This document shows positions 26,033 to 36,151 of a DNA stretch of 64,000 nucleotides, piece after piece. Under the pieces are notes generated by a model, which worked only from the letters and a program-made list of their open reading frames with translations, was not told the DNA's origin and made no database searches. This DNA comes from Candidatus Gallipaludibacter merdavium. GTDB taxonomy: Bacteria > Bacteroidota > Bacteroidia > Bacteroidales > Paludibacteraceae. The position numbers were made by a program, and so were the translations under genes. The stretch spans positions 16,521 through 80,520 of the forward strand of contig JADIMG010000055.1 of NCBI GenBank assembly GCA_017694875.1, written 5' to 3'. Position 1 is the first letter of the stretch. Every line of letters begins with the position of its first letter.

Positions 26033-27748
26033 TTAAAAAATGTTCGGACGTCTGTTTTGTGCTTCATCAAAGCTTATAAGTTGTTGATTACTAATGTATT
26101 GCTCACGTATTTCCTTCTGGTGCTCGTGATTGCTTTTTATAATGTTTTCGCGTGTTTCCGGATGCAGAAGTTGTCCGGCAATAGCTACATTGACCGCTGC
26201 GTCTTTTGTATGGAACACGGGGGCATCATATAATGGAGCAATTTTCAGTGCCGTATGTTTGTCGGAGGTTGTGGCGCCTCCGATGAACAATGGAATCTTG
26301 GCTCCTTTCTCCTGAAGCAGATTGGCCACTTCACACATTTCCTGCAAGGAAGGTGTAATCAATCCACTCAATCCGATGATGTCAGCTTGTTCTTTTATGG
26401 CTGTTTCAACAATCTGCTCGCGTGGCACCATTACGCCTAAATCGATAATTTCATAATTATTGCACGCCATAATGACACTCACAATATTTTTGCCAATATC
26501 ATGCACATCACCTTTAACGGTAGCAATGACAATCTTTCCGTTTTTGCTGTCGGATTCTTGGGCTTTATTCTGTTCAATGTAGGGTTGCAATATGTTGACG
26601 GCCTGTTTCATGGTGCGTGCAGTTTTTACTACTTGCGGGAGAAACATTTTTCCTTCGCCAAACAGCGTGCCCACCTTGTTCATACCCTCCATGAGAGGGC
26701 CTTCAATGATACTTAAAGCATTTGGAAATATGTGTAGCGCTTCCTGCAAATCTTCTTCCAGATGGGAGGGTATTCCTTTCATGAGAGCATATTCCAGACG
26801 TTCGTTTAAAGATAGTGAACGCCAGGCATCAGCTTTCGTAGCTGTAGTGTTCGATTGTTGGTTTTGTATGGTATGCGCCAGCTCCACCAGCTCTTCAGCC
26901 GCATGCTCGTGTGTGTTGAGAATAACGGCTTCCACAGCTTTGAGCAATTGGGGGTCAATCTCTTCATATACAGGAAGTGCACCAGCATTGACAATGGCCA
27001 TATCCATGCCGGCATTGATAGCATGGTGCAAAAACACAACATGCATAGCTTCACGTACCGTGTTGTTGCCGCGGAAAGCAAACGACAGGTTGCTGACACC
27101 GCCGCTTACTTTGGCATGGGGCAGATTTTCCTTTATCCATTGTGTGGCTCTGATGAAATCAATGGCATAGCTATTATGCGCCTCGATTCCTGTGGCAACA
27201 GCCAGAATATTGGGGTCGAAAATAATGTCCTGTGGAGGAAATTTCAGCTTTTCTGTCAGAAGTTTATAGGCTCTTTCGCACACTTCAATCTTTCTTTCAT
27301 AAGTGTCGGCCTGGCCTTGTTCGTCGAATGCCATGACCACGGTTGCCGCTCCCAGCCTTCGAATGGTTTCCGCATGGTTCAAGAACACTTCTTCGCCTTC
27401 TTTCAGGCTGATGGAATTGACAATGGATTTGCCTTGAGTACATTTCAGACCTGCTTCAATTACCTGAAAATTTGAAGAGTCGAGCATCAGCGGAACGCGT
27501 GCTATTTCCGGTTCGGATGCGAGCAGATTGATGAAATGGCACATTTCCTCTTGGGTATTGAGAAGTCCATCATCAAAATTGAGGTCAAGTATATGGGCAC
27601 CGTCTTCCACTTGCTTACGGGCAATTTCAAGTGCTTCCATATAGTTCTTTTCATTGATAAGGCGTAAAAATTTGCGTGAACCGGCCACATTGCAGCGTTC
27701 GCCCACATTGATAAACAAGCTCCCTTGTGCTTTGTTGTTGTCCGTCAT
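26033..27748 (-). CDS. MetH-type cobalamin protein reduced to pterin-binding, cap and B12-binding modules
   Basis: A 571-residue protein homologous to the centre of cobalamin-dependent methionine synthase. The N-terminus is the start of the pterin-binding domain ([16 protein letters not shown], then DLNFDDGLL and [10 protein letters not shown]); the B12 cap region runs from about residue 310 ([40 protein letters not shown]) and the B12-binding domain carries [11 protein letters not shown] (about residues 412-422; His is the lower cobalt ligand), with [13 protein letters not shown] and [13 protein letters not shown]. The homocysteine-binding N-terminal domain and the C-terminal SAM-dependent reactivation domain are both absent, and neither is encoded next to it. 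The frame ends with [15 protein letters not shown], the usual linker before the reactivation domain. Whether it works with separately encoded partners is unknown. Confidence 0.88.
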   Translation of the reverse strand: MTDNNKAQGSLFINVGERCNVAGSRKFLRLINEKNYMEALEIARKQVEDGAHILDLNFDDGLLNTQEEMCHFINLLASEPEIARVPLMLDSSNFQVIEAGLKCTQGKSIVNSISLKEGEEVFLNHAETIRRLGAATVVMAFDEQGQADTYERKIEVCERAYKLLTEKLKFPPQDIIFDPNILAVATGIEAHNSYAIDFIRATQWIKENLPHAKVSGGVSNLSFAFRGNNTVREAMHVVFLHHAINAGMDMAIVNAGALPVYEEIDPQLLKAVEAVILNTHEHAAEELVELAHTIQNQQSNTTATKADAWRSLSLNERLEYALMKGIPSHLEEDLQEALHIFPNALSIIEGPLMEGMNKVGTLFGEGKMFLPQVVKTARTMKQAVNILQPYIEQNKAQESDSKNGKIVIATVKGDVHDIGKNIVSVIMACNNYEIIDLGVMVPREQIVETAIKEQADIIGLSGLITPSLQEMCEVANLLQEKGAKIPLFIGGATTSDKHTALKIAPLYDAPVFHTKDAAVNVAIAGQLLHPETRENIIKSNHEHQKEIREQYISNQQLISFDEAQNRRPNIF

Positions 27749-27756
27749 ATATAGAA

Positions 27757-28482
27757 TTAGTTTTTGTCAATTTGTTTGGTGGTAAGCAATAGGAAGATAG
27801 CGCTTACCGACAGAAAATAAATGATGTCTCTCGAATCGACGATGCCCCTGCTGATGGATTTGTAATGGGCATGAAATCCAAAAGCTTGGATGGTTGTAAC
27901 CGTCTCTCCGCTTGTAAAAAAGCTGCTTATCAGGTCAAAACCATAAAATAGGATAAAGCAAAGCAATAGTGCTATGATAAATGCCACAATTTGGTTGCGT
28001 GTTAGTGAGGAAGCAAAGATTCCGATAGAGGTATTGATGCCAATCAGAAAGATAAGACCTATGTATGCTCCCCAGAAAGCGCCCCCGTCAATATTGCCTA
28101 TGGGTTCAGCAATGCGGCTTACGGAAAAATAATACAGGCTGCATGGCAAGAGGGCGATAATTCCCAATAGCCAACTGGCAAAATACTTTCCCAGTACTAT
28201 CTTGTAACGTGGAATAGGTGCTGTTTGGAGTAAGTCCCAAGTGCGGTTTTGCTTTTCTTCGGCAAACAGGCGCATGGTGATAGCGGGGCACAGAAACATG
28301 AACAACCAAGGGGCCAACATGAACAAGCCATCGACTTGTGCATAACCGGAATCAAGAATATTGTAGGAACCAGGTATTACCCATAGGAACAATCCCGTAA
28401 CGAGCAAGAATAATCCGATTACGATATAGCCCGTTGCATTGCTGAAAAAGTAGCGGAGTTCTTTCTTGAATATCGTGTACAT
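27757..28482 (-). CDS. GldF-like ABC-2 transporter permease
   Basis: A 241-residue inner-membrane protein of six hydrophobic segments, starting [21 protein letters not shown], the characteristic GldF start, with [34 protein letters not shown] and [16 protein letters not shown]. GldF belongs to the ABC exporter GldAFG of gliding Bacteroidota, which is also found in non-gliding gut members. No gldG or ATPase gene is adjacent: the next gene, eight bases downstream, is metH-like. The ATG at 28482 is preferred; the frame to 28566 includes the promoter. ATP-binding partner unknown. Confidence 0.85.
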   Translation of the reverse strand: MYTIFKKELRYFFSNATGYIVIGLFLLVTGLFLWVIPGSYNILDSGYAQVDGLFMLAPWLFMFLCPAITMRLFAEEKQNRTWDLLQTAPIPRYKIVLGKYFASWLLGIIALLPCSLYYFSVSRIAEPIGNIDGGAFWGAYIGLIFLIGINTSIGIFASSLTRNQIVAFIIALLLCFILFYGFDLISSFFTSGETVTTIQAFGFHAHYKSISRGIVDSRDIIYFLSVSAIFLLLTTKQIDKN

Positions 28483-28521
28483 CAGCTTGTTGCTTTCTTT
28501 TGAAAATATGGTGTAAATAGT

Positions 28522-28543
28522 TATTTTTGCAGTGCCAAAGGTA
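28522..28543. promoter_or_regulatory. Overlapping divergent -7 boxes for the gldF-like and PagL-like genes
   Basis: TATTTTTG (28522-28529) on the plus strand points to the PagL-like gene and TACCTTTG (28536-28543) on the minus strand to the gldF-like gene. Confidence 0.5.
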
Positions 28544-28625
28544 CGACTAACTGAGCGAAAAGGCAAATTTTAGAATTAAAAAGAAACCCGACGCCTGGCT
28601 TCTGTATGCAAATATCAATAGATTT

Positions 28626-29855
28626 ATGAAGATTAAACACTTGTTCCTCTTGCTCTTCTCCGTGGCTGGTGTCCAGCTGGCACTTGCTGACTGTTTTTAT
28701 AAAGTGAAGGCTGAATATTTGATGGGGCAGATTATGCGCGGTACGCGTATTGACCCATTGATTGAGCGTCCGGTCATGGGAGCTGAGTTGGCGTTGGAAT
28801 TTCAGCCGGAGGCAAGTCACCAGTGGATGATGGACTATAATCGGGCTTCATTGGGTGTTGCTGCAGCCTATTTGAATCTTGGCAATAATGAAAAGTTAGG
28901 CAATGCTTTTGCTCTCTATCCATATCTGAATATTCCATTGGTGCGTACTCCCCATTTTATTTTGGGGCTGAAACCGGGTGCAGGCATCAGTCTGGTTGAC
29001 CGTTATTATGCTAACACATCCGACAATAGAACCTTGGGTATTCAAAATGCAGCCGAACCGCAAAACATTGCCAATTCCGCATTTGGCTCGGTGCTGAATG
29101 TCTATTTTACGGGAGCCGTTACCATGGAGTTCCCCATTTCAAAAGGTTTCAGCCTGTCGGCTTCCTATGGTTGGAACCATATTTCCAATGGTAGTTTCAT
29201 TCAGCCCAATAGTGGTATAAACATGTTTAACGCACAGGTGGGGCTGGTCTATTTTCCACATTATGAACAATACAGCCTGCCGGAGAAGACTCCCTCCGAC
29301 CGTACCTATAAGCGCTTCAGCTTTGACGTCATAGCTTCCGGGGGTGCTCGTCAATTATATTATGTTGACAATAAGTTTTTCGGAATAGCATCCCTTTCGG
29401 TAGGGGCTTATTACCGTTGTGCCAAGATATTCCAAATTGGTTTGGGGGCGGATGCGTTCTATGATGGTGTATATGCCAATGTCAATGCTGGTACGGCCGA
29501 CAGAACATCGGCTTTCAAGTTTACCTATCTCGAAGAGTCGCGTGTAGAAAACTGTTTCCGTGCAGGATTGTCCGTCCGTCCGGAATTGGTCATCGGTCGT
29601 CTGACGGCAGGATTGCATTTTGGGGTGTATCTGTATGACCCGATAAAGAATCTGGAACCCTATAGCGAGGCACAGAAAGGCCCATTGAATAAAGGTATCT
29701 TTTATCGTTATGACATAAACAAGTCTGACGGCTGGCTATATACCCGTGCTTCATTGAAATATGAAGTAACCCCCCATCTGTTGCTCGCCATTGGGCTGAA
29801 AACCCATTTGCAACGGGCTGAGTTTATAGAATGGGGGATAGGCTACCGTTTCTAA
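28626..29855 (+). CDS. PagL/acyloxyacyl hydrolase-like outer-membrane protein with a second barrel-like half
   Basis: A 409-residue protein: signal MKIKHLFLLLFSVAGVQLALA, then an N-terminal domain resembling lipid A deacylase PagL, with WNHISNGSFIQPNSGIN (about residues 181-197) as the His-x-Ser motif. By remembered numbering the third triad residue, Glu in PagL, corresponds to Asn here. From about residue 230 a second half follows (FDVIASGGARQLYYV, GVYLYDPIKNLEPY, LLLAIGLKTHLQRAEFIEWGIGYRF), ending in an aromatic outer-membrane signal. The expected action would be release of a fatty acyl chain from lipid A; the altered motif makes this uncertain. Confidence 0.75.
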   Translation: MKIKHLFLLLFSVAGVQLALADCFYKVKAEYLMGQIMRGTRIDPLIERPVMGAELALEFQPEASHQWMMDYNRASLGVAAAYLNLGNNEKLGNAFALYPYLNIPLVRTPHFILGLKPGAGISLVDRYYANTSDNRTLGIQNAAEPQNIANSAFGSVLNVYFTGAVTMEFPISKGFSLSASYGWNHISNGSFIQPNSGINMFNAQVGLVYFPHYEQYSLPEKTPSDRTYKRFSFDVIASGGARQLYYVDNKFFGIASLSVGAYYRCAKIFQIGLGADAFYDGVYANVNAGTADRTSAFKFTYLEESRVENCFRAGLSVRPELVIGRLTAGLHFGVYLYDPIKNLEPYSEAQKGPLNKGIFYRYDINKSDGWLYTRASLKYEVTPHLLLAIGLKTHLQRAEFIEWGIGYRF

Positions 29856-29874
29856 TCCTGTTTATATGGGTTGT

Positions 29875-32025
29875 TTAGATAATGTCAAAAAGCAGGCGTG
29901 CGTCTGTTTCGTTAATGCCGAATTGGCCTAATAATGGAATGTAGGATTCGAGTTGTGTATAAAAGATTTCCCTGTCATTCCCAGCCTTGTTTTCATAGAT
30001 TGCTTTCGCTTTTTTGAGAATGTCCAAGCCTTTGGCCTGTTCTCCCATACACCAGAACTTAATACCAATATCCATAATGTTATCATATGTTTTGGCATTT
30101 TCCAGAAACATTTCCCAATATTTTTGTGCTTGTTGTGAATTGCCCGTTTCAAATGAGATATCACCGATGGTAAAGATGGCTGGTTGATATTCCGGATGTT
30201 CCCAATAGATTTTGAATGCCATCTGCAATGCCTCTTCCATACGGTTAAGTTGAATCAGACAGCGGCACATGCCTAATTCCGTTTTTTTGTCGTTGGGGGC
30301 AATTTCATTGAGTTGCTGATAGGTGTGCAAAGCTTTTTCATAATCGCCCAATTCAGCTTGTTTAATAGCCATGTGCTTGAGTGTCCACTTGTCGTTGGGT
30401 TGGAGCAGGTCAGCCTTTTCATAGGCAGCCAACGCTTCCTGGGCATTGGCGCCCTCCTTTTCAAATGCATAGCCTATTTTCTGATAGAGAGCGGCAGAAG
30501 GAGAGATGTTCTTGAATTTATTGTAAATGTAACTCGCAGCCGTGTAATGCCGTTGTTCAAAGATAAAATCAGCTATCTCCAATTGCATATTGTCGGTAAG
30601 GATATTTTCTTGGAACAGCAGAGAGTCGGGCCACGCAAGAGCATATTGCAATGGATTGTCTTTTTTAGGCGCCTTCTTGGGATACAACTGGAAAAAGCGG
30701 TATAAGTCCTGAATGTACTGATTGGCAGTTCTGGCCCATTTTTCTTCGGCAGATATTTTGTCCATACCTTCTGCCAATTGTTGTTCCAATTCCTGTCCGA
30801 GGTTTTCTTTCACCATTTGCTGTTGTTGCAAAGGCATTTGTTTTACTGTCAGGCAGAAAGAATATTTATCGGAATTGCAGAGTACACCATTTTTGATGAA
30901 TGTCTCCAGAATTGTTTTTCCATTGTCCACAAAAAGGTCGGCAATATAGGTGTGCCGTTTGTCAAATGGCAGAAACCAGCGGTGGATAGCATGAAAGAAC
31001 GGATGGTTCTTCAGTTCGGCGAAATTGGCGAAATAAACGTCAGCTCCGCTCATCTGCAATTCCCCGAATTCACGTATTTTCTTTTCCACATCACTGTCTT
31101 CGTTGATTTTGTTCCATGCAGGATTAAAATCGTCTTCCGTTTCCAGTTTGATATCCTTGAATCGGTTCTGCATCTTTTGTCCGACTTTCATCAATTCCGG
31201 CAAAATGTCAGTTTTGAGTTTTTCTGTTACCTGCGCTGTGCCCGTTGAACGGATAATTTGCTTGAGCAATGTTTTTATTTTGCCTAGCATACCGGTTTGT
31301 TCTGTAAGCGTATGCAGCAGTTCCATGCAGGAGGCATTGCCGGCAATCTTGTCTTTATGACGGATAATGGTAAAGCAGATGGCTGTTAGTGCACGGATTT
31401 GCATATCATCATTTTGCTGCATGGCCGTTTGCACCAGCAGTGCCCATTTGGATTCTTCAAAATATCTCCACAGGCTCAACCCAGTAGCCGTTACAGCCAA
31501 GCATTGTTCGTTGGCCGACAAAAGGTTTTGGGTAACCTGTTTATATAGCTCTATGGTGCTTTCATTATAAGGGGCTGTGAGCCACAGCTTATCGAAAAGC
31601 CAAACCAGTGCATCTTCGTATGTGGGACGCTCACAGAGTCCGTCAGCATAGTCTTGCAAGCGTTTTACAATGGTTTCATTATCGATAGGATAGGTATATC
31701 TGTAATCCCTGATTTGCTGATATGGAAAAGTCTGTGCTTGATTGATGAATATCTCATCAAATAGTTGGTCAGCCAATTTGTAGGTCTCATTTTTGACCTT
31801 TTCAATTACTTGTGGGCGCAAAGGGTCACTGAAGCCTTCAATGAAATATTTTGCAATGAGGGCATAATCATTTTTAATGTCTTGAATAGTATTCCTAAAG
31901 GCATTAAGTTTGAATTGTTCTGCATATTCATCCAAATAAAGGAGTGCCAAATTGATGTGTCCTTGTTGGATGAACGAGTTGATTTTTTGTTGGGCTTGAG
32001 TGGTCTCTGTGCTATTTTTCAGCAT
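29875..32025 (-). CDS. Large TPR-repeat protein
   Basis: A 716-residue protein without a signal peptide. The N-terminal 430 or so residues are alpha-helical with no domain I recognise. From about residue 490 there are typical TPR units: ADFIFEQRHYTAASYIYNKFKNISPSAALYQKIGYAFEKEGANAQEALAAYEKADLLQPNDKW and two or three more (ALHTYQQLNEIAPND, ALQMAFKIYWEHPEYQ). Likely a cytoplasmic protein-interaction scaffold. The gene lies 20 bases after the Crp/Fnr-type gene and they form an operon. It is convergent with the PagL-like gene. Confidence 0.8.
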   Translation of the reverse strand: MLKNSTETTQAQQKINSFIQQGHINLALLYLDEYAEQFKLNAFRNTIQDIKNDYALIAKYFIEGFSDPLRPQVIEKVKNETYKLADQLFDEIFINQAQTFPYQQIRDYRYTYPIDNETIVKRLQDYADGLCERPTYEDALVWLFDKLWLTAPYNESTIELYKQVTQNLLSANEQCLAVTATGLSLWRYFEESKWALLVQTAMQQNDDMQIRALTAICFTIIRHKDKIAGNASCMELLHTLTEQTGMLGKIKTLLKQIIRSTGTAQVTEKLKTDILPELMKVGQKMQNRFKDIKLETEDDFNPAWNKINEDSDVEKKIREFGELQMSGADVYFANFAELKNHPFFHAIHRWFLPFDKRHTYIADLFVDNGKTILETFIKNGVLCNSDKYSFCLTVKQMPLQQQQMVKENLGQELEQQLAEGMDKISAEEKWARTANQYIQDLYRFFQLYPKKAPKKDNPLQYALAWPDSLLFQENILTDNMQLEIADFIFEQRHYTAASYIYNKFKNISPSAALYQKIGYAFEKEGANAQEALAAYEKADLLQPNDKWTLKHMAIKQAELGDYEKALHTYQQLNEIAPNDKKTELGMCRCLIQLNRMEEALQMAFKIYWEHPEYQPAIFTIGDISFETGNSQQAQKYWEMFLENAKTYDNIMDIGIKFWCMGEQAKGLDILKKAKAIYENKAGNDREIFYTQLESYIPLLGQFGINETDARLLFDII

Positions 32026-32045
32026 GTGTGTATGGCTTTTGGAAT

Positions 32046-32750
32046 TTATCCCATTCGGCTTATTTTAACCAGTCTGTCGTAGTCGAGAATCTTTATTTTC
32101 CTTCCGTCAATGCTGATGATTTCTTCAGAAGCGAAATTGGAAAGGGTACGTATGGCATTTGATGCCGTCATATTTGACAAATTGGCCAAATCTTCTCTGG
32201 ACATATACATGCTGATGGTGGCTCCATCGGCTTCGAGTCCGTAACTTTTTTTCAATGAGAGCAATGCCTCTGCCAAACGTCCTCTAATATGTTTTTGTGT
32301 AAGGTTGACGGAACGTGCATCAGAGGCACCCAGGTCGGTGGCCAATTCCACCAAAAAGCGGTAGCAGAAATCTTTGTTACTTTTGAGCAATCCAAGAAAA
32401 ACGTCTTTGGGCAACATATAGACAATGGAAGGCTCAAAGGCGCAAACATTGGTGTTATAGTGCTCGTTGGCAATCATGGCCCTGTATCCGAAGTGTTCAT
32501 AAGGTTTGAGCATACGGATAATTTGGTTACGGCTTCCCACTCCTTCCTTGAAAACTTTCACTTTACCTTTGATGAGTATCATCATGTGTGTAGGGTCGTC
32601 TCCTTCGCAATGGATAAGTTGGTTCTTCTTGAAACTGTGTACAGTAAGATTTTGTTCAACCAAATTGCGTTCTGTTGCGGTGAGTACGCTCCATACGGGT
32701 GATACATCCCAAAGTCTTTCGTTTTCTATTGTAAGTTTTCTTGTTGCCAT
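32046..32750 (-). CDS. Crp/Fnr-family transcriptional regulator
   Basis: A 234-residue regulator with an N-terminal cyclic-nucleotide-binding-type domain (LIHCEGDDPTHMMILIKGKVKVFK, VYMLPKDVF) and a C-terminal winged helix-turn-helix (MSREDLANLSNMTASNAIRTLSNFASEEIISIDGRKIKILD). No Fnr-type Cys cluster is visible in the N-terminus; the ligand is unknown. It may sense the state of the envelope or redox. It heads the operon with the TPR gene, has TACCTTTG at 32865-32872 upstream, and is divergent from the receptor-like gene. Confidence 0.88.
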   Translation of the reverse strand: MATRKLTIENERLWDVSPVWSVLTATERNLVEQNLTVHSFKKNQLIHCEGDDPTHMMILIKGKVKVFKEGVGSRNQIIRMLKPYEHFGYRAMIANEHYNTNVCAFEPSIVYMLPKDVFLGLLKSNKDFCYRFLVELATDLGASDARSVNLTQKHIRGRLAEALLSLKKSYGLEADGATISMYMSREDLANLSNMTASNAIRTLSNFASEEIISIDGRKIKILDYDRLVKISRMG

Positions 32751-33107
32751 ACCTTAAAATAATAATGTCCTTTGTTTTTTACCGCTTTGTCTTGTTGGGT
32801 GTTCTTCCTTTTTCTTTTAGAAGGTTGGACAGGGCAAAGTTTTTTTTGCTTTCGCAAAGGTAACTAAAAATATGATATGTGCCAAATCTTTTCATTGTTA
32901 TGAATTCATGGTTATAAATAACCTTTGTTGTTGAAGGCTTTTGTGTTGTATAACATGTTTTTGTTTTTTAAAGATAGAATATTTGTGTTGTTAAAATTAC
33001 TTTTGTAACTTGCGAAAAATATATCAGCTGTTTTTGGGAAAGGAGGTTAAAATAAACAGCTTGTTGTGTATCTGATATTTTTCGAACTGGATTACAATCA
33101 CGACATT
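32751..33107. promoter_or_regulatory. Divergent promoter region, Crp/Fnr regulator and receptor-like gene
   Basis: A 357-base AT-rich gap. It holds TACCTTTG on the minus strand (32865-32872) and TACTTTTG on the plus strand (32998-33005). A GTTGTTAAAATTAC and GTTGTATAAC are palindrome-like but no clear symmetric Crp-type operator is visible to me. Confidence 0.5.
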
Positions 33108-35501
33108 ATGAAAGGACGAATATTGTATACTGTTGTATTTCTGTTTTCTTTCATGTTTTCATTGACTGCACAGCTGACTGTTTCTGGAGGTGTCACAGAC
33201 CAGCAGGGGTATTCTATGACAGGAGTAAATGTGGTGTTGCTCTACATGGATTCAACGGTTTGTACGGGAACGGTAAGTGATGCACATGGTCGTTTCTCCA
33301 TAACAAAAGTATCGGCAGGGAGCTATATTTTGCGTTGCAGCATGGTGGGTTATGCCAATGTATGGCAAATGCTCGACATGGCAAAAGACACAGTATTGCC
33401 GGATATTGTCCTAAAAGAAGGTGTTGAATTGGAGGGGATTGCTGTGGAATCAGTTGTGAGACGTTCTTTTGCTACTCGTGATGAAATCTATCTGACAAAA
33501 GATATCTTGGAAAAAAGTGTAACAGCACTTGATGCTGTCACGCAATTGCCTGAGTTCCGAAGAGTCGGGTGGAATGAAATTGCCGCTTCAGATGATAGCC
33601 CCATGCTCATTGTTATAGACGACAGAATAGTCACAGCCGATGAGTTGCTTACCCTTGACCCTAGCAAGATTAAGAAAGTCATCAGTCATAAAACCCCACC
33701 TTTACGTTACAAGAGTTATAATGTGCAGAGGGTGCTCGAAATAGTTACGGACAGACCCAGAGCACGTACCTATGACCTTAACCTCATGACGAATGACAAT
33801 TTTTTCACTTGGCTTGAATCCAGCGATTATGCATCGTTCATCTATAACGATTCCCTCAACCGGTTCGGACTCGATTATGGTTATATGTATCAGAATAACA
33901 GCTATTGCAATACACTTCCTGTACAAAATACAAATATTTACAGTTACATGCAAACCGACGGGCAATGGATTACCAATCAATACCGCACATACAATATGCA
34001 ACGCTTGAAATCCTCGCATACACCTAACATCTACTACCAGCGTTTTACCTCCGATTATACACTCATAGCAGACGTGAATTACCAGGATGTATCATCTGTT
34101 GATAATCTCCCGACAGATATTGAAATTGCGACCCACACATCTGCTCCTAACTATGGAAAGGGACAAGACAGCCTTTTTACGATAACACGTACAGCATCGG
34201 CTAATCTCTATTTTGCTTATGATTTTGGTAATGAACGCCAATTTGTTGTTGACATTATTGGGTCGTTCTCACAGTCAGAACAGGATAACAATCTTTGGCG
34301 ACAAATGAACACGCCAGACCCCACTATGGACTACAACTATACCACCACACTCAGCAATCTTACTTATTCGGCCATTGCTGAGGCCGGTTATTACAGGAAA
34401 CTCTGGGGAGGTGAGTGGAACATTGGTGGAAAATACATGTACAAACGGCTCAATCAGATATATTCATTCCTTTCACAAGATTTGGCCAGTCAACCATCTG
34501 AAACCTCAACCAAGCAATATTTCATGACAGAAGAATTGTACGCTGCGTATGAAAAAAACGGGAACAAGACGGGACTTTCCGGTTCGTTCCATTTGAACAA
34601 CACCACTTATTGGCTGCAAGACACCACTTACAACTTCTTTATACCGACGTTCTCTCTTTATGCGAATCATAATTTTTCCAACACATTGTCACTTAGTGCT
34701 TCTACCTCCCTCTTCTTTAGCGCTCCCGATTTGAGCGACCTCAGTAATGCGGCTTCTTTCAAAGACAAATATTTCATCATGATAGGTAACCCGCATCTCA
34801 AGCCGAGTTATGGTACTCAGACATCCATCCGGATGAACTTATCCAATAAAAAAGGAACTTTTTCATATATGCCGTTTCTTAACTTTATTTACCGCAAAAA
34901 TCATAACGTACCTATGATTTACAATAAAAACGAAATGTTTTACTATCAGTCGCTCCCGACAAAACATTATTATGATGCAATGTGGGGGAATGTGCTGATG
35001 TGGAGGCCACTCAAGTGGTTGGAATGGCGTTCTTCTGTTTTTGTAGGCTACCAGAATTTTGCTACTGTCAATAATGGTTATGGCAATTTCTTTTTTACAG
35101 AATACCATTTTCTTACATTCCGCCCTAAACAGTTCAACATACGACTTCACATGGAAAAAGTGTTTGCCAATAACGTCATTGACAACTACCATAATATGTT
35201 GGGGGACATGGGCTATAGATTTCCGACCAATTTCGGTATAGATGTTTCTTGGTCCAATAATATTTGGACTTTGCGTTGTAACTACATGTACGTAGGTGAG
35301 GCACTATTGCAGAGTACAACACCCGCTTTCCGATACGATGAACACGGAAACTATTTTAATAGTTCACATGTCATATTCGTAGGGGCAACTTATCATTTCC
35401 ACTACGGAGATATGCAACAGCGTAACACTAAAAAACGCATCAACAACGCAGACAACGACAGTGGAATCATTTCTTCTAACAAGAATCTACTTGATTTGTA
35501 A
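33108..35501 (+). CDS. Outer-membrane barrel with carboxypeptidase-regulatory-like and plug domains (TonB-receptor-like)
   Basis: A 797-residue exported outer-membrane protein. The signal peptide is MKGRILYTVVFLFSFMFSLTA. A CarboxypepD_reg-like domain follows at about residues 25-105 (VSGGVTDQQGYSMTGVNVVLL, GRFSITKVSAGSYIL), then a plug-like region (about 115-225, with LDAVTQLPEFRRV and IKKVISHKTPP) and a large barrel of the outer_membrane_beta-barrel_3 type to the end. No SusD partner or TonB box is adjacent, and the last residues are polar (NKNLLDL) rather than the aromatic ending of most barrels. The ATG at 33108 is preferred to 33066. Confidence 0.8.
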   Translation: MKGRILYTVVFLFSFMFSLTAQLTVSGGVTDQQGYSMTGVNVVLLYMDSTVCTGTVSDAHGRFSITKVSAGSYILRCSMVGYANVWQMLDMAKDTVLPDIVLKEGVELEGIAVESVVRRSFATRDEIYLTKDILEKSVTALDAVTQLPEFRRVGWNEIAASDDSPMLIVIDDRIVTADELLTLDPSKIKKVISHKTPPLRYKSYNVQRVLEIVTDRPRARTYDLNLMTNDNFFTWLESSDYASFIYNDSLNRFGLDYGYMYQNNSYCNTLPVQNTNIYSYMQTDGQWITNQYRTYNMQRLKSSHTPNIYYQRFTSDYTLIADVNYQDVSSVDNLPTDIEIATHTSAPNYGKGQDSLFTITRTASANLYFAYDFGNERQFVVDIIGSFSQSEQDNNLWRQMNTPDPTMDYNYTTTLSNLTYSAIAEAGYYRKLWGGEWNIGGKYMYKRLNQIYSFLSQDLASQPSETSTKQYFMTEELYAAYEKNGNKTGLSGSFHLNNTTYWLQDTTYNFFIPTFSLYANHNFSNTLSLSASTSLFFSAPDLSDLSNAASFKDKYFIMIGNPHLKPSYGTQTSIRMNLSNKKGTFSYMPFLNFIYRKNHNVPMIYNKNEMFYYQSLPTKHYYDAMWGNVLMWRPLKWLEWRSSVFVGYQNFATVNNGYGNFFFTEYHFLTFRPKQFNIRLHMEKVFANNVIDNYHNMLGDMGYRFPTNFGIDVSWSNNIWTLRCNYMYVGEALLQSTTPAFRYDEHGNYFNSSHVIFVGATYHFHYGDMQQRNTKKRINNADNDSGIISSNKNLLDL

Positions 35502-35604
35502 TATTAAGATGACCACATCTTTCGAAACAGATTAACAAAACGGGATAAGGCAAAGAGGAGTTCTATGTTTTATGGTGTGCTTTGCATGTTTTTTTGACCT
35601 GATG

Positions 35605-35636
35605 TTTGGGTGCTTGTTTCCTTTTTTTTACTTTTG
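35605..35636 (+). promoter_or_regulatory. Predicted promoter of the DUF4494-yggS-recQ operon
   Basis: TTTG at 35605-35608, a 20-base spacer and TACTTTTG at 35629-35636, 25 bases before the DUF4494 start codon. Confidence 0.7.
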
Positions 35637-35661
35637 CGTGCATTTAAAAATAAGAGTAGTT

Positions 35662-36129
35662 ATGACAAACAATTGGTTTGAGTGTAAAATCAAATATGAG
35701 AAAACACTCGAGGAGGGAAAGATACAGAAAGTCAATGAATCGTATTTGGTATTTGCCTTTTCGTTTACAGATGCGGAAGCACGCATTATTGAGGAGATGA
35801 AGCCTTTTATCAGTGGTGAGTTTGAAGTGGCAAATATCAAGAAAGTGCGTCTGTGGGAATTGTTTGATGATGGTGAGGGTGACCGTTGGTACCGTTGCAA
35901 GGTATATCTGATTACCCTTGATGAGGAAAGCGGAACGGAAAAGAAAAAGGGAATCAGTGTATTGGTTCATGCATCGAACGTAAAGGAAGCGTGGGATGTA
36001 TTGACCAAGGGCATGGATGGTACATTGAGCGACTACGAGGTGGCTGCGATTGTAGAAACACCGTTGATGGACGTTTATCGTGATATGGTAGCACCTGAAG
36101 CTGCCGCAACGGGGGTTCAATTGGCATAG
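35662..36129 (+). CDS. DUF4494 protein
   Basis: A 155-residue cytoplasmic protein of a conserved Bacteroidota family of unknown function (DUF4494): NWFECKIKYEKTLEEGKIQKVNESYLVFAFSFTDAEARI, VRLWELFDDGEGDRWYRCKVYL and VLVHASNVKEAWDVLTKGM. The ATG at 35662 fits the family start and is 25 bases after the -7 box. It heads a three-gene unit with yggS and recQ, which does not by itself tell its function. Confidence 0.88.
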   Translation: MTNNWFECKIKYEKTLEEGKIQKVNESYLVFAFSFTDAEARIIEEMKPFISGEFEVANIKKVRLWELFDDGEGDRWYRCKVYLITLDEESGTEKKKGISVLVHASNVKEAWDVLTKGMDGTLSDYEVAAIVETPLMDVYRDMVAPEAAATGVQLA

Positions 36130-36151
36130 AGAAACAAAAGCAATTTTTGAT

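Noticed and set aside
28483..28625. Cobalamin riboswitch for the metH-like gene
   Set aside because: The 143-base gap upstream of the gldF-metH pair holds promoter boxes but no B12-box-like element that I can see.
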